Origin: Longimycelium tulufanense
GTDB taxonomy: Bacteria > Actinomycetota > Actinomycetes > Mycobacteriales > Pseudonocardiaceae
DNA: 64,000 bases
NCBI RefSeq assembly: GCF_014645795.1
Contig: NZ_BMMK01000005.1
Location: forward strand, 1-64,000
Reading direction: 5' to 3'
Shown: piece after piece, positions 43,768 through 57,355 of the stretch
How the letters are laid out: each line of letters opens with the position of its first letter
How positions within the stretch are numbered: the stretch's first letter is position 1
Position numbers and translations under genes: made by a program
The notes under the pieces: generated by a model
Databases searched by the model: none
Seen by the model: the letters and a program-made list of their open reading frames with translations, nothing else
Told to the model about the DNA's origin: nothing

Positions 43768-43905
43768 GACGGCGGACGCTAACCGGTGCGGTTCCGTTTC
43801 TCGGCCCCGCCACGCCGGCCGGTCCGGTTTCCTCGGCCACCGGCCGGGCGCGAGGAATGTCGGAAAGGTCGCGGGAAAACCCCTATGGGTCAGGGTTTTG
43901 TCGGC

Positions 43906-45486
43906 TCAGCCCGTGGCGGGCTTGGACCGGGTGCCCGACGGGCTGGCCTGGACGGCGAGCATCGCGATGTCGTCGTGGTCCCGCCCGCCGAGCCAGCCGT
44001 CCACCGCCGCACGCACCCCGGCCACCAGCTCGGCGGCGCCCCGGTTCACGCCGGCGGCCACCGCGTCCCGCAGCCGGTCCAGACCGAACAGTTCCCGTCC
44101 GCCCGGCCCGCTGCGTGCCTCGGTGACCCCGTCGCTGTAGAGCAGGCACAGCTCGCCCGGGGCCAGCACCACGTCGACCTCGCCGAGGTGTGCCTCCGGG
44201 AGGATGCCGACCAGGCTGCCGGGCAGGGGGACGTCCTCGACCGTGCCGTCCCGGCGCAGGACCAGCGGCGGCGGGTGGCCCCCGGAGCCGAGCGTGAGGG
44301 TCAGCCCGGCCGTGCCGTCCAGCCGGACCAAGCCCACGACCAGCGTGGCGAACCGGCTGCCCGCCCGGGTCAGCAGGACCTCGTTGAGCAGCCGTAACAG
44401 CCTGGCGGGCCGGTGCTCGACCAGCAGCAGTGCGGCGAGGGTGGAGCGGATGCACCCGGTGAGCGCGGCGGCCTCCGCACCGTTGCCGGAGACGTCGCCG
44501 AGGAAGAGCACGGCACCCTCGGGGCGGGGGTGCACGTCGAAGAAGTCGCCGCCGACACGGAGCGGGCCGCGCGCCGGCCGATAGTCCACGCCCCAGCACA
44601 CGCCCGGCACCTCCGGTGGTGGGACGGGCAGGAGCTCGTTCTCCAACGCGAGAAGGGCGACCTCCTGCTCCCGTACCCGCCGGGCGGCCACCAGCGCCGC
44701 CCTGGCCTGTGCCTGGAGGTCGCGAAGCATGACCAGCTCGTGGTCGGTGTGGCGGTGGCGTCGCGCCACGAGCAGCCATCCCGGGTCCTCCGCACCGATC
44801 CCGGCGAGAAGCGTGGAGTCGACGTCGTTCTCCCCCAACTCCGGCCATGGGAGCGAGGCCCGTAACGACATGGGTACTTCATTGATGCTCTCGGCACCGG
44901 TGAGCAGTCGTGTCAACGCCGCGATGGTGCGGACCCGGATGAATCCGGTGGTCATAGTCCGCGCGGCACCGCACCACCACCGCATCCGTCCCCGCGAGGA
45001 CGGCAGCAGCACGACGGCGTGGTCCGCCACGTGTTCGGTGGCCAGCCCGACGAGGGAACGTGCCACGTGTTCCTCGTCCACCACGCCGCGCAGCCGACGG
45101 GAGGTCTCGACGGCGAACCGGAGTCGGTGTTGTTCCCCGGCGGGCGCGGGCGGCTGGTCGCCGGTCTGCCCCAGTTCCCACACGCGCCAACCGGATCCGA
45201 CCGGGCGGCTGGTGCCGGACAGCCGGAGTCCACCTCGCTCCAGGCGAAAGGCACCGTTGCCGGCGGATGATCCGCTCCAGGGCAACCCGGCCTCGGCGGG
45301 GTCGTCGCCGATCGCGAGCCCGGGAAGAACCCGACGGGCCGCGTGGTTCATCAGGCGCACGGCCCGGCCGTCGGCGAGGACGACGGGCACCGCCAGGTGT
45401 TCCAGAACTCCCCGGAGCGGCAGGGGATCCGGCTCGGCGCCGGGCGCGGCGGGGTACCCGGGGTGAGCGCCCTCGCTCACCGGCAC
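43906..45486 (-). CDS. PP2C/SpoIIE-type protein phosphatase with PAS and GAF-like sensor
   Basis: 526-aa RsbU-like phosphatase that would dephosphorylate STAS-domain antagonists. The N-terminal PAS-like region (about 25-100, LAVPVVLADGRAVRLMNHAA) and GAF-like region (120-275) precede the SpoIIE domain. Metal ligands lie in VGGDFFDVHPR, FLGDVSGNG, LLYSDGVTEA and HDDIAML. No transmembrane helix is present. GGGAG fits better with a GTG at 45480, which would remove two residues. It diverges from the poly-HAMP kinase gene across a 324-bp control region. Confidence 0.88.
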   Translation of the reverse strand: MPVSEGAHPGYPAAPGAEPDPLPLRGVLEHLAVPVVLADGRAVRLMNHAARRVLPGLAIGDDPAEAGLPWSGSSAGNGAFRLERGGLRLSGTSRPVGSGWRVWELGQTGDQPPAPAGEQHRLRFAVETSRRLRGVVDEEHVARSLVGLATEHVADHAVVLLPSSRGRMRWWCGAARTMTTGFIRVRTIAALTRLLTGAESINEVPMSLRASLPWPELGENDVDSTLLAGIGAEDPGWLLVARRHRHTDHELVMLRDLQAQARAALVAARRVREQEVALLALENELLPVPPPEVPGVCWGVDYRPARGPLRVGGDFFDVHPRPEGAVLFLGDVSGNGAEAAALTGCIRSTLAALLLVEHRPARLLRLLNEVLLTRAGSRFATLVVGLVRLDGTAGLTLTLGSGGHPPPLVLRRDGTVEDVPLPGSLVGILPEAHLGEVDVVLAPGELCLLYSDGVTEARSGPGGRELFGLDRLRDAVAAGVNRGAAELVAGVRAAVDGWLGGRDHDDIAMLAVQASPSGTRSKPATG

Positions 45487-45810
45487 GGTCTCCCGGCACC
45501 GGGCCGGTGCGGGCGCTCCTGCGGTCGCTCACCCATCGCGCGCACCTCCTGCGGCGATGCCAGTCGTCGTCGGTGCCGGTCGACCGGCTGCGTCGACCGT
45601 CCGCCCGGGCGGTCGACGAGCGAAGTCCGTGCGGGACCAGCTCCCGCCCGGGCCGCGGCGCGGCATGGTCAGGGTAGCGAAGCGATCGGTCACGGCGCTG
45701 TGAGCGGGGATCCACCGGTTTCGCCACGGTGGAAGCTCCGCGTGGTCGAGCATCGCTTGTTCCCATGGGACCCTTGCGTCGCGCGATCGCCACCCGTTTT
45801 GGAGGCAGCC
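45487..45810. other. divergent control region of phosphatase and kinase genes
   Basis: 324 bases between two divergent starts. No hairpin or clear promoter hexamers were identified; it must carry promoters for both genes. Confidence 0.4.
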
Positions 45811-50268
<4,458 letters not shown>

Positions 50269-50683
50269 GGGGACGGGCGCGGCAGGGAACCCGTGCGCCG
50301 GACGGCCCCGTCCCCGCGGGCGTGCGAGGTAACGGGCACGACCCCGTTCGGATGAGGGGCGTGCCGGCTCCTGCCGGGTGAACAGGCACGTTCAGCCCGG
50401 CGCGGGGGTGGGACGGGCATCGCCGCGCTGTCACGCTCGGTACTGCCGACAGCTCACCCGTTGGGCGGTTCGGACGGACTTGCCCATATCGTGGCCGATT
50501 CGGCCCACCGGGCCTTCCGCTGGCGGCCCACATCGCCCGATGATGCCCTTCACCCGAGCCTGTTAGCGGCGACATCGCGGAGCGGCCGCCCGCCACCACT
50601 CCGACGTCCCCGCCGGCGTGCGACGACGCTGCGTCACGCCGGTGCGGACGAACGGGGGTGACCCGCCACCGAAGGAGCGACAG
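50269..50683. other. intergenic region between kinase and STAS gene
   Basis: 415 bases. TTGGGC (50461) with CATATC (50485) at 18-bp spacing is a possible promoter for the STAS gene. No other feature is supported. Confidence 0.35.
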
Positions 50684-51148
50684 ATGTCCCAGCGTCCGGA
50701 CGAGATCGCGACCCCCTCCGGCGAGCCGGTGCCGGCCCCGCGCCGGCCGGGCGCGGCCGGGCCACCCCAGCCCTGCGTCGAACTCACGGTCTCCGACGAG
50801 CTGCAGGACATCGAGGACCTCATCGAGGTCTCGGTGCTGCGGTGGCCGACCGCGATCGTGGTGTCGGTGCGCGGCGAGGTGGACCTGGTCAGCGCTCCCC
50901 CGCTGCAGCGGGAGCTGGTCGAGCAGCTGGAGAACGCCGGGACGTTGCTGGTCCTGGACCTCACCGAGGTGACCTTCCTCAGCTCCGCGGGGCTGTCGCT
51001 GCTGTACGAGGTGGGCCGACGGGCCGCGGACCGCGGGGTCGGGTTCCGGCTGGTGGTGAACACACGGCCGGTGTTGCATCCGCTGACGGTGACCGGCCTG
51101 GCCGCCGAGTTGGATGTCCGGCCGAGCATCGAGGAGGCGTTGAACTAG
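50684..51148 (+). CDS. STAS-domain anti-sigma factor antagonist
   Basis: 154-aa RsbV/SpoIIAA-type protein with a 45-residue Pro-rich N-terminal extension. The STAS core is IVVSVRGEVDLVSAPPLQREL, with the phosphorylatable Ser at S100 or S101 in LTEVTFLSSAGLSLLYE. Phosphorylation state would decide binding to an RsbW-type kinase. ATG at 50684 has GGAG 8 bases upstream. SpoIIE phosphatases on both sides are candidate activators. Confidence 0.88.
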   Translation: MSQRPDEIATPSGEPVPAPRRPGAAGPPQPCVELTVSDELQDIEDLIEVSVLRWPTAIVVSVRGEVDLVSAPPLQRELVEQLENAGTLLVLDLTEVTFLSSAGLSLLYEVGRRAADRGVGFRLVVNTRPVLHPLTVTGLAAELDVRPSIEEALN

Positions 51149-51371
51149 GTCGCCGGCCGACGTTTCCCGTGACGTGGATGGGCGACAGTACACGAGGGGC
51201 ACTGGCGGGCGGGCGGCGTGTCCGTCCACAAGGGACTTCGGAGGTGCGGTCCGATTCGTGGTCCGTCGCGCCGCCTTTCCTCGTGGGTTCCCGGGGAAAC
51301 ACGCCGTTGCGGGAATGGCCGGCGTCCACCAACGGGGGTGTGGTGCCCCTGCCGTCCGGTACCGCATGTCT

Positions 51372-51399
51372 TTGCCTTCGGACAAGGGTCAGGTAGCGT
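51372..51399 (+). promoter_or_regulatory. probable promoter upstream of the RsbT-like region
   Basis: TTGCCT (51372-51377) and TAGCGT (51394-51399), spaced by 16 bases, fit an actinobacterial housekeeping promoter. They precede the 63-codon frame by 23 bases and the RsbT-like gene by about 450. Confidence 0.5.
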
Positions 51400-51421
51400 G
51401 AACGCCGGACGGAGTCGAGGC

Positions 51422-51613
51422 GTGACGAGGTTCGACCGGACGAGAGCGGTTCCCACCATGACCTTCCCCGCCGACGTGGGTGCCCGTACCGCTGGCCTCT
51501 CGCTCGACCACCGCACCACGGTTTCGCTCGGACGGGTGGCACCGGTCGTCGCTGTCGGCCACGAGGATCGGAACCGGGTCGTCGCGGACAGCCTGGACGC
51601 GCTCCCGCCCTGA
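51422..51613 (+). CDS. possible 63-aa small protein
   Basis: GTG at 51422 has GGAG about 8 bases upstream and lies just behind a good promoter. It encodes MTRFDRTRAVPTMTFPADVG and continues to SLDALPP. No domain is recognised; a later ATG at 51458 is in frame. It may be a real small protein of the signalling block or a chance frame. Confidence 0.28.
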   Translation: MTRFDRTRAVPTMTFPADVGARTAGLSLDHRTTVSLGRVAPVVAVGHEDRNRVVADSLDALPP

Positions 51614-51852
51614 CGTGTCTGCCCGCGCCCGCACCATCCCCGTCGGCCCCGTGCCGACCGAGCCTGTTTCGGCAGCCCCAGCCCGATCCCGGACTCCAGA
51701 GGTGGCCTCGTGGACCTTCCCGTTCTCCTCCTCGGCGACGTCGGGCCGATTCGCGTTCCGGTTGAGCCGAAGCGATTCCTGCCCTGCGGGCCGACCGGGT
51801 CGAGGGGAGGCAGAGTTTCCGCGACGTCCGGCACCGATGCCGGGGAGCGGGC

Positions 51853-52257
51853 ATGAGCGCGACCATGTCGATCCGCACGGAGCTGGATATCGTCCGGGTG
51901 CGGCAGGCGACCCGCCGGGCCGCGGTCACCGCCGGCTTTTCCCTTGTCGAGCAGACCAAGCTGGTAACCGCGGCCGAGGAGCTGGCCCGCAACACCCTCG
52001 TCCACGGCGGGGGCGGGCAGGTACACGTCGAGCTGGTGGCCGACACCCCGACGGTGCGGCTGACCTTCGTCGACTCCGGGCCGGGAATCTCCGACGTCGA
52101 CCAGGCACTCGTCGACGGGTTCACCACAAGTTCCGGGCCGGGGCTGGGGTTGGGCGGGGCCCGGCGGCTCGTCGACGAGTTCACCATCGACTCCACGCCG
52201 GGGCACGGCACCACCGTCGTCGTCAGCTGCACGTCCGATACCGGGCACGCCCCTTGA
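51853..52257 (+). CDS. RsbT-like serine kinase (GHKL ATPase)
   Basis: 134-aa ATP-binding protein. N-box AAEELARNTLVHGGG, G1-box VDSGPGISD and G2-box SSGPGLGLGGARRLVDEF match RsbT, the switch kinase of stressosome-type pathways. ATG at 51853 has GGGGAG upstream. It is followed 280 bases later by a SpoIIE phosphatase. In Bacillus RsbT activates such a phosphatase when released from RsbS; no RsbS or RsbR gene is visible here. Confidence 0.88.
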   Translation: MSATMSIRTELDIVRVRQATRRAAVTAGFSLVEQTKLVTAAEELARNTLVHGGGGQVHVELVADTPTVRLTFVDSGPGISDVDQALVDGFTTSSGPGLGLGGARRLVDEFTIDSTPGHGTTVVVSCTSDTGHAP

Positions 52258-52537
52258 GCGCGCCGTCACCGGGCCCGAATGCCGCACTGCCGGCAGCTGC
52301 CCACCGCCGACACCACAGCGCCCCGCGGGAGACCGGCGGTCTTCTGCCAGCTCCGGGACGAACCGACGCCGTATCGGCGGGCTCGGTTCCGGTGCCTGGC
52401 AACCGACCCGCGCGGTGGTCGTTGCCGGGACGGGACAGGCCGACCAGACATGATCCGGCCGTCACCGGTGCGTGGGTACGGTGGCAGCCCAGCCTCGGGG
52501 ACGACCCTGTGGCGGCCATCTGCTCGCGAGGTGGGCA

Positions 52538-54046
52538 ATGACGTCCTACGACTTCACCGTGTCCGGGGAGCAGGACGCGGTCCTGGCGCACGACGCCCTG
52601 ACCCGGATCGTCGCCGACCTGCCGCTACAGGTACGACCACGGGCGGAGTTGCTCAGCGAGGCCGCCCAGCGGTTGCGCGACCTGGGAGCACGTGGCGGCC
52701 GGCTGCGGGTGCGCCTGGAGGAGTGGCCGGGTGGGACGGCCGAGCGGCCGGTGTTGTCCGGCCCGGCGGACGACCTGGTGCTGCGGCCGCTGCTGGACCT
52801 GCTCGCCGAGTACGAGGAGTCGCTGGAGCGGTACCAGCGGGAGCTGCAGCAGACCAACACCGGGTTGCTGGCGTTGCATGCCGAGCTGGAGCGACAACGG
52901 TGGCAGCTGGCCTTCCTCGACGAGGTCACCCGGCGCTCCGCCACCTCGCTGCACCTCGGGCAGATGACGCGCATCCTGGTGGAGTTGTTGCGGGACAACG
53001 GCTTTGCCGATGACGCCGCAGTGTGGATGGTGGACGAGGGCGGCCGGCCACGACGCATCCCGCGCGAGGGCACCGCGTCCACTGCCGACGAGGTGCGGGA
53101 GGTGTTGCGGGGCGGTGGAACGCGGTTGGCGAATCACTCCCGGCAGCTGCTGACCCCGCTGGACGTCGGCAGCCAGCGGTGGGGTGTGTTGGAGCTGGCC
53201 CGGCGGAGAAGCCCGTTCCGGCCGGAGGAGAAGGTGCTCGCCCGGCACCTGGCCGGTCGGGTGGCGATCACGGTGCGCAACGCGCGCGAGTACCAGCGGG
53301 AGCGGGAGCTGGCCGAGACCCTGCAGCGGGCGATGCTGCCGGAGCCGCCCGCCGTGGCCGGGCTGGAGTTCGAGGCGGAGTACCGGCCCGCCAGCCGCGG
53401 CATCAACATCGGCGGTGACTGGTACGACGTCCTCGTCCGCCGGGACGGCACCGTGGTGCTGGCCGTCGGTGATGTCACCGGCCACGGGTTGGACGCGGCG
53501 ATCCTCATGGGGCAGCTACAAAACGCGTTGCGCGCCTACGCCCTGGAGGGCCACGGTCCGGCACGCACGTTGGAGCTGATGCACCAGCTCACCCGGCAGG
53601 CACCCACCCGGCTGTTCGCCACGGCGGCCGTCGTGGAGCTGGCGCCCGGTGGGGAGCTGCGGTGTGCCCTGGCCGGTCACCTCCCGCCGATGTTGTCCGA
53701 CTCCTCGGGGCGGATCCGCGTCCTGGAGGGCGCCACCGCCCCGATGCTCGGCCTTCCCATCGACCGGCCGTTCGCCGAGCAGGTGGACGTCATGCCACCG
53801 GGCGGGAATGTCCTGCTCTACACCGACGGGCTCGTCGAGCGCCGGGGTTGCGACATCGACAGCCGCCTGGACACGCTAGCGGGCACGCTGTCCGCGGTGG
53901 CCGGCCAGAACGCGGCCGATGCGGCTCGGACGCTGTTGCACACCATGCTGGGTGAGGAGCGCCACGCCGACGACGTGTGCCTGTTGGTGTGCCGCCGGTT
54001 GCCCACCTTTGGACAGCCGGCCACTCCTCCATCCCGAGCAGGCTGA
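52538..54046 (+). CDS. PP2C/SpoIIE-type phosphatase with GAF sensor
   Basis: 502-aa RsbU-like phosphatase. An N-terminal helical region (1-130) with a coiled coil (LAEYEESLERYQRELQQ) leads into a GAF domain (about 150-280) and a SpoIIE domain (300-490). Metal ligands are in NIGGDWYDVLV, AVGDVTGHGLDAA, LLYTDGLVERRG and ADDVCLLV. The N-terminal helices may be the docking site for an RsbT-type activator, which is encoded just upstream. ATG at 52538 has GAGG upstream. Confidence 0.88.
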   Translation: MTSYDFTVSGEQDAVLAHDALTRIVADLPLQVRPRAELLSEAAQRLRDLGARGGRLRVRLEEWPGGTAERPVLSGPADDLVLRPLLDLLAEYEESLERYQRELQQTNTGLLALHAELERQRWQLAFLDEVTRRSATSLHLGQMTRILVELLRDNGFADDAAVWMVDEGGRPRRIPREGTASTADEVREVLRGGGTRLANHSRQLLTPLDVGSQRWGVLELARRRSPFRPEEKVLARHLAGRVAITVRNAREYQRERELAETLQRAMLPEPPAVAGLEFEAEYRPASRGINIGGDWYDVLVRRDGTVVLAVGDVTGHGLDAAILMGQLQNALRAYALEGHGPARTLELMHQLTRQAPTRLFATAAVVELAPGGELRCALAGHLPPMLSDSSGRIRVLEGATAPMLGLPIDRPFAEQVDVMPPGGNVLLYTDGLVERRGCDIDSRLDTLAGTLSAVAGQNAADAARTLLHTMLGEERHADDVCLLVCRRLPTFGQPATPPSRAG

Positions 54047-54568
54047 CCGTGCGGTTTGGGTCACACTCCTCGTTGCGCGATGCCTCGGCGGGGTAAGCCA
54101 TCTGTGGCTTGCCGTTGCCCCGGTTCCCGGCGGATTCGTCGTGTGCGGAGGTGGTGGCATGACCGGTTCACCTGGGATGGTGGCGACGGCGCGGCTCGCC
54201 CGGGCGCGGGAGCACTGGTCGTGGCGTTGTGGGACGGTGTGGGCCGGATCCGGCTGAGGTAGTGGTGGTGGGGAACGGATCCGAACATGGCCCTGTCGGC
54301 CGTGGCGTTGCGGGGACGCGTTGGCCTGCCACGGTTTCCACGTTCATGGCCCGGATCGACCTCGGCGTACTTCGGCCGCCGGCGGCTGACACCCCGGCAC
54401 CGGGCAAACCGGAGTCCGGGATGACGAGTGCATCGACAGCCGGGCGCTGAGGCCCGGCTACCAGCCACGACAACCCCACCCACGCGGGGATTGTCGCCCG
54501 GTTGGCCCAGCGTGGTGCCCCGTTGTGACGCGCAGAGCCCTTGCCTCACGCCGGCCATCGACGTCAGC
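54047..54568. other. intergenic region without supported gene
   Basis: 522 bases. A short frame from ATG 54160 (32 codons, GGAGG nearby) ends at 54258 but has no other support. A small imperfect hairpin near 54468-54494 is the only structure noted. Confidence 0.35.
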
Positions 54569-55090
54569 ATGGACGAACATCGCATCGGACCAGGGCGACA
54601 CGGTGAGCGAGGTAGCGCGTTGGTGCGGCATCGCGACCGTCATCCGGCTGACGTCGTGGCCTCGGTCGAGGCGGCCCTCGAACCACTGTTGCTGGTATGG
54701 GGACGGGCCGCGGAGCAGGTGCACCCCCGGGTGTCGGCACCCCAGCTGCGCGCGTTGCTCACCATCGCCCGGCACGGCGTGATCAACCTGCGCAGGCTGG
54801 GCGAGGAGATCGGTGCGATCGCCTCCTCCACCAGCCGGTTGTGCGACCGCCTGCAGGCCGCCGGGCTCATCACCCGGCACTCCGGAACCGCCGACCGGCG
54901 CGAGGTGTTGCTCCGGCTCACGCCCGAGGCGCGTCGGCTGCTGGCGGAGTTGGAAGAAGCCCGCCGCGTCGACCTGGGCACGGTGCTCGGCCGGATGACG
55001 CCCGAAGGACAGCGCGCGTTGCTGTGCGGACTACGCGAGTTCGGAGCCGCCGCGGGCGTGGTGGGGTCACTACGGGAGAAGCCGGCGTAG
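54569..55090 (+). CDS. MarR-family transcriptional regulator
   Basis: About 173-aa winged-helix protein. The core is SAPQLRALLTIARHGVINLR, then EIGAIASSTSRLCDRLQAAGLITRH and the wing SGTADRREVLLRLTPEARRLL. The start is uncertain: ATG 54569 lacks a clear ribosome-binding site, whereas GTG 54623 has GAGG 9 bases upstream and would give about 155 residues. Its place among partner-switching genes suggests a signalling role, but no operator was found. Confidence 0.8.
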   Translation: MDEHRIGPGRHGERGSALVRHRDRHPADVVASVEAALEPLLLVWGRAAEQVHPRVSAPQLRALLTIARHGVINLRRLGEEIGAIASSTSRLCDRLQAAGLITRHSGTADRREVLLRLTPEARRLLAELEEARRVDLGTVLGRMTPEGQRALLCGLREFGAAAGVVGSLREKPA

Positions 55091-55170
55091 CGCGTCCCAG
55101 CGGGTCCCGGCACGTACGGCGTTGGCGGGTGAGCGCCGTGGTCGGTGTGTAGTTCCGACCGCGGCCGGGA

Positions 55171-55521
55171 TCACTTCGCCGGCTGCCCGCCGTCTACCAC
55201 GAACATCTCGCTCAAGCCGGTGATGTCCAGGATGCGCCTGGCGTAACGGTCGACGTTGCGTAGCACCACGTCGCCGCCGCGTGCCTGCGCCGCTTCCTTG
55301 GCTCGGACCAACGCGCTCAGGCACGCGGAGTCGAAGAACGTCACGGCGGCGAAGTCGACGACGATACGCCGTGCGCCGGCGTCGAACGCCCGGGCAACCT
55401 CGTTGTCCAGTTGCGGGGCACTACCCAGGTCGACCTCGCCCCGGAGGACGATCATCGCCTCGGTGCCCGTGACCCGGCCATGTGCCACCCCGGGGGTCGT
55501 CCGGTTGGTGTCCTCGCCCAC
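55171..55521 (-). CDS. STAS-domain anti-sigma factor antagonist
   Basis: 116-aa RsbV-like protein. The STAS core is AMIVLRGEVDLGSAPQLDNE, with the phosphosite S65 in VTFFDSACLSALVRAKE. GTG at 55521 has GGAGG 11 bases upstream. It is convergent with the MarR gene and divergent from an RsbW-type kinase gene 467 bases away, its plausible partner. Confidence 0.88.
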   Translation of the reverse strand: MGEDTNRTTPGVAHGRVTGTEAMIVLRGEVDLGSAPQLDNEVARAFDAGARRIVVDFAAVTFFDSACLSALVRAKEAAQARGGDVVLRNVDRYARRILDITGLSEMFVVDGGQPAK

Positions 55522-55988
55522 TCGGTCGCTCGCCTCCCTGGCCGTCGGGTTGGTGACCCACTCGCCGGGCCAACCCGTGCCGCGCCCTCGGCGGCCGGTG
55601 TGGCGGGCCGAGCAGCGCCGGGGTGCCCGTGAAGCACGCCGTGGCACCGACCGTACGCCATCCAGTCCCGCCCGGCAGGTCGCCCAAGCGTGCCACCGCG
55701 TCGGAGGACCGGGCTTGCGCCGCCTCGGTTTCCGTTTTCTATCGACCGGGCCGGAGGGTCCGCCGTTGGGGGTGGGAATGGTGTAGGACCGGATAGCGAA
55801 GAGCCCGGTTCGGCGCATGCGCACAACTGCTGTGGAACGCTGCGCAACAGGTGTGCTCCGCTGTCCCCGTTCGGTGGCAGCACGCGTTCCCCGGTTCCAA
55901 CCGTTGAATCCGGGGCGCGGCAAGGGATCGCAGGCGCTCCGGACGCACGCGCAGCCGGGGTTGGTCGAGGCCAGTGGAGGTAGCCATC
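55522..55988. other. divergent intergenic region between STAS and RsbW-like genes
   Basis: 467 bases. No gene is supported. It should hold the promoters of the two divergent partner-switching genes; none could be assigned confidently. Confidence 0.35.
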
Positions 55989-56414
55989 GTGACCGACACG
56001 GGTGCGTCCGGGGATGTGCGAAACGGCGCGCGGGCGTTACGGCTTGCCCTCGACGGCACCGGCCCGCCGCTGTACCGAGTCCGGCAGTGGTTGCGGGAGC
56101 AGCTCCCACCGACGTCCGCGGAGGTGCGTGACGACGCCCAGCTCGTGGCCACCGAGCTCGTCTCCAACGCCTACGCGCACACCGTGCGTGCCCGCGAGCT
56201 GCGGCTGGTGGTCGACGACCGAGTAGGCAGGCTCCGCATCGAGGTGGCGGACCGGTCCAGCGCCCAGCCGGTGCTGCGCGACCCGGATCCACGCAGCACC
56301 GGAGGTCGGGGTCTGATCATCGTCGACCATCTGTCGAGCCGATGGGGTGTGACCTCCACGCCGGAGGGCAAGACCGTCTGGGCGGAGCTGACGCTGGAGA
56401 GCTCATCGAGGTAA
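55989..56414 (+). CDS. RsbW-like anti-sigma factor kinase (GHKL ATPase)
   Basis: 141-aa ATP-binding protein. N-box DDAQLVATELVSNAYAHT, G1-like IEVADRSSAQP and G2 STGGRGLIIVDHLSSRWGV followed by KTVWAEL match actinobacterial RsbW-type kinases. GTG at 55989 is preferred because GGAGG lies 8 bases upstream; a GTG at 55974 overlaps that site. It likely binds a sigma factor or phosphorylates a STAS protein; no sigma factor gene lies in the window. Confidence 0.88.
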   Translation: MTDTGASGDVRNGARALRLALDGTGPPLYRVRQWLREQLPPTSAEVRDDAQLVATELVSNAYAHTVRARELRLVVDDRVGRLRIEVADRSSAQPVLRDPDPRSTGGRGLIIVDHLSSRWGVTSTPEGKTVWAELTLESSSR

Positions 56415-56508
56415 GCGACTTCCCGGCGGAGTTCGCGGGGGCACCCCTGACGTGTGAGTTGCCACGAGGTGCGGACAGGCGACAGCCCGCCACGTAACCT
56501 CGGGCGAC

Positions 56509-57303
56509 GTGCCCTGTCCCAGCGCAACCCTGGTGGTGTGGACGTCGGCGTGGCTGCACGGTGCGGCCGCGGCCGACGACGCGCTCGACGCCCTGAACCC
56601 GTGGGCCGAGGCCCACGAGGTGGTGGCTGACGACGCCACCGCTGGCCAGCTGGACCTTCCGGTGGCCGGTGACCGCCCCGTCTCCCCCGCTCTGCTCCTC
56701 GCCGCACTACGGCGGGCCGGGGCCGGCGTGGGGCACCTCGTGCTGCCGGTCGCCGGTGACGTGCGCGGTCTGGGCGGGGTTCACGAGCTGACCGCTGCGG
56801 CACTGCGCGCCGGCGAAGCCGCGGTGCTGCCCGACGCGGGCGTGGCCGTGGTGCCGGAGGCGGTCGCGGACGGGGTGCTGCGCTGGACGGTCTTCGCCCT
56901 GCCGCCGTTCCCGCCCCCGCCGGAGCATGTGCCGCTCGGGGAGGCCGAGCACCGCATGGCCGAGGCGATGCGGACCGCAGCCGCCACACTGGCGGCCCTG
57001 GATGTTGGCCGGGACCGGCCGGGGGTGCGTGGCGAGATCGAGGCCGCGCTGCGGAATCAGCCGCGCATGCGATGGCCGGAAGGCGCCCCGGCGCGCGCGG
57101 TTCGGGTCTTGTCGCGCGCCGGTGAGCTCGAGGCGATCGTGGCCGCCGCCCTCGGTGACGGGGACGGCGCAGCGGTGTCCGCCTCTGCCATGCGGGGGCG
57201 GAGGGAGGCGCTCCGGCCGCTGGCCGACGCGGTGCGGTTGGCGCGCCGCGCGGCGGTGGACGAGGCCGTGCGCGCGTTCGCCCACTCGGCGGGCCGCCGC
57301 TAG
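56509..57303 (+). CDS. conserved-looking hypothetical protein
   Basis: 264-aa soluble protein without a domain I can name. It starts PCPSATLVVWTSAWLHGAAA, continues with GDRPVSPALLLAALRRAGAG and LPVAGDVRGLGG, and ends in Arg-rich helices. The composition and the frame are typical of real genes of this genome. GTG at 56509 has only a weak upstream ribosome-binding site. It converges with the MBL-fold hydrolase gene. Confidence 0.65.
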   Translation: MPCPSATLVVWTSAWLHGAAAADDALDALNPWAEAHEVVADDATAGQLDLPVAGDRPVSPALLLAALRRAGAGVGHLVLPVAGDVRGLGGVHELTAAALRAGEAAVLPDAGVAVVPEAVADGVLRWTVFALPPFPPPPEHVPLGEAEHRMAEAMRTAAATLAALDVGRDRPGVRGEIEAALRNQPRMRWPEGAPARAVRVLSRAGELEAIVAAALGDGDGAAVSASAMRGRREALRPLADAVRLARRAAVDEAVRAFAHSAGRR

Positions 57304-57355
57304 CGCGAGCGGGTCGACCCGGGCGGACCTGGCCGGCCCCGGTCGGGCGACACCG

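Larger units (their letters stand above)
51149..51852. other. intergenic region with promoter and possible small ORF
   Basis: 704 bases between the STAS and RsbT-like genes. An RsbS gene, the usual partner before RsbT, was looked for and is not present. The only supported elements are the promoter at 51372-51399 and the small frame 51422-51613, listed separately. Confidence 0.4.
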
